Assembly: GCF_963662805.1 (NCBI RefSeq)
Contig: NZ_OY759870.1
Span: 124,001 to 188,000, forward strand
Length of the DNA stretch: 64,000 nucleotides
Origin: an uncultured Cohaesibacter sp.
GTDB taxonomy: Bacteria > Pseudomonadota > Alphaproteobacteria > Rhizobiales > Cohaesibacteraceae
Direction of reading: 5' to 3'
In this document: positions 63,033-64,000 of the stretch, piece by piece
Layout: every line of letters starts with the position of its first letter
How positions within the stretch are numbered: the stretch's first letter is position 1
Made by a program: the position numbers and the translations under genes
The notes under the pieces: generated by a model
Told to the model about the DNA's origin: nothing
Seen by the model: the letters and a program-made list of their open reading frames with translations, nothing else
Database searches by the model: none

Positions 63033-63886
63033 TGACCGAGCAGGAAAGCCGCGCGACCCGCAAGGGACTGATCAAGGAAATCACCGCTGTCTCCAACCAG
63101 CATATCAAAGACCTCCGCGCACTCGAACGGCGTAAGGTGCGCAACGAGACCGGGCTGTTCATGGCCGAAGGGCTGCAGCTCGTGGCCTTCGCCCTTGAGG
63201 CAGGCTGGGAAGCTGAGACGCTGGTCTATGCCAAGAACATCAAGAGCCATGAGCTGGTGCAGAAGGTCGCTGCCAAGGTCTATGCCCGTGGCGGGCTGAT
63301 CCTCGAGGTCTCCGAGATGGTGCTTGGCAAGCTCACCCATCGCGACAATCCGCAACATGTCATCGGCGTTTTCCGTCAGCGCTACGGCTCCCTTGCCGAT
63401 CTGGCAAAGGATGTCGGCGAGGCCGGGGGCGACATGGTCGTCGCCATGGAAGGGGTGAAGGATCCGGGTAACCTCGGCACCACGATCCGCACCTCCGATG
63501 CGGTCGGGGGCCAGCGCCCTTGTGCTCATTGGCGAAACCCACAGATCCCTTCAGTCTAGAAGCGGTCCGAGCCACCATGGGCTCGATCTTCCACGTCCCG
63601 CTCTATCGCGCCACTCGCGAGGAGTTCCTCAATTGGCGCAAGAGCTGGCCCGGCGAGATCGTCGGCACCCACCTCAAGGGCGCGGTCGACTATCGCACCG
63701 TGAAGGCCAAAGAGCCGCTGATGGTGATGATGGGCAAACGAGCAATCGGGCCTGCCCGATGCCTTCGCCGAAGCCTGCGATCATTTGGTCAAGATCCCCA
63801 TGGCGGGCCGCGCCGAGAGCCTCAACCTTGCCGTTTCGACCGGTATCACGCTTTTCCGCCTGCGCGAAAGCAAGTTGGGTCTGTAA
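63029..63886 (+). pseudogene. TrmH/SpoU family RNA methyltransferase, frameshifted
   Basis: It overlaps the previous gene by 4 bp. The N-terminal RNA-binding part (IKEITAVSNQHIKDLRALE) and the SpoU motif MVVAMEGVKDPGNLGTTIRTSDAVG are in frame. Three single-base insertions then follow, in GGGGG (63506-63510), CCC (63538-63540) and AAA (63736-63738). With these corrected the frame reads GASALVLIGETTDPFSLEAV, MMGNEQSGLPDAFAEACDHL and AESLNLAVSTGITLFRLRES to a stop at 63884. These are SpoU motifs II and III. It would 2'-O-methylate rRNA or tRNA. Sequencing error is the simplest explanation. Confidence 0.85.
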
Positions 63887-63940
63887 ATTCCCTCATGGAG
63901 ACCTTATCTTGGTGCTTTGCATCAAGCCAAAGGAGAGATC

Positions 63941-64000
63941 ATGAGCCAGCCCCTGCGCATTGATATCGTATCGGACGTCGTCTGCCCCTGGTGCGCCATC
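63941..64000 (+). CDS. DsbA family oxidoreductase (FrnE-like), N-terminal fragment
   Basis: Only 20 codons are inside the window. The sequence reads MSQPLRIDIVSDVVCPWCAI and has an AAAGGAGA ribosome site. The CPWC active site right after the first beta strand matches FrnE/2-hydroxychromene-isomerase-like DsbA proteins in the cytoplasm, as there is no signal peptide. The rest lies beyond the right edge. Confidence 0.8.
   Translation, partial: MSQPLRIDIVSDVVCPWCAI

Noticed and set aside
1..64000. CRISPR arrays, tRNA or rRNA genes, insertion sequences, prophage genes
   Set aside because: No spaced direct-repeat array, cloverleaf, transposase or phage structural gene was found when reading both strands.

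Overview
The window looks like part of an alphaproteobacterial chromosome, probably from a Hyphomicrobiales (Rhizobiales) marine or soil heterotroph. The reasons are the moderately high GC, the dense alternation of solute transporters with LysR, GntR, LacI, DeoR and AraC regulators, a rhizobial-type glycerol ABC importer (glpVSTPQU), an Aap-type amino-acid importer, a TRAP importer, a fused cysNC and a malonyl-CoA decarboxylase. Cohaesibacter-like bacteria would fit, but no rRNA or tRNA gene is present to fix the taxon. I see no prophage, IS element or CRISPR array.

Layout. 1-6.9 kb (minus): a tightly overlapping operon of a spermidine-type ABC importer, a nucleoside phosphorylase, a PfkB sugar kinase, an ADP-ribosylglycohydrolase and a creatininase-family amidohydrolase that runs off the left edge. 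7.0-11.3 kb: a LysR regulator and a divergent amidohydrolase plus acyl-CoA/AMP ligase pair. 11.4-15.7 kb: an acid-sugar unit (class I aldolase, DeoR regulator, DUF1537 kinase, divergent PdxA2-like dehydrogenase). 15.9-20.4 kb: a TRAP importer with a VOC protein and a LacI-type regulator. 20.4-23.2 kb: three small redox-type proteins with a divergent LysR. 23.2-29.8 kb: an aconitase-X enzyme, a tyrosine-phosphatase-like protein and an Aap-type amino-acid importer without an ATPase, under a GntR regulator with three visible GTATAC-type operators. 30-34.3 kb: SDR/AraC and LysR/reductase/cupin units. 34.4-38.4 kb: an ArsB/NhaD-type permease with a CBS protein, and an unidentified polytopic membrane protein.

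38.9-45.2 kb: the glycerol importer operon, whose two ATPases carry complementary motif defects. 45.4-48.7 kb: a BlaI-type repressor with a BlaR1-type protease, and a chemoreceptor. 49.7-57.8 kb: acetate kinase, UDP-glucose 4-epimerase, sulfate activation (cysD, cysNC, cysQ) and mannose-1-phosphate guanylyltransferase, together a supply of activated sugars and PAPS. 58.1-64 kb: malonyl-CoA decarboxylase, a second chemoreceptor, an rRNA-type methyltransferase, a TrmH-type methyltransferase and the start of a DsbA/FrnE-like protein.

The last 3.7 kb carries six single-base frameshifts in three genes, nearly all at short homopolymers. This looks more like base-calling error than gene decay. The best candidate for an undescribed system is the left-hand nucleoside/ADP-ribosyl-type catabolic operon. 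The GntR-controlled aconitase-X operon and the asymmetric glycerol ABC ATPase pair are next.
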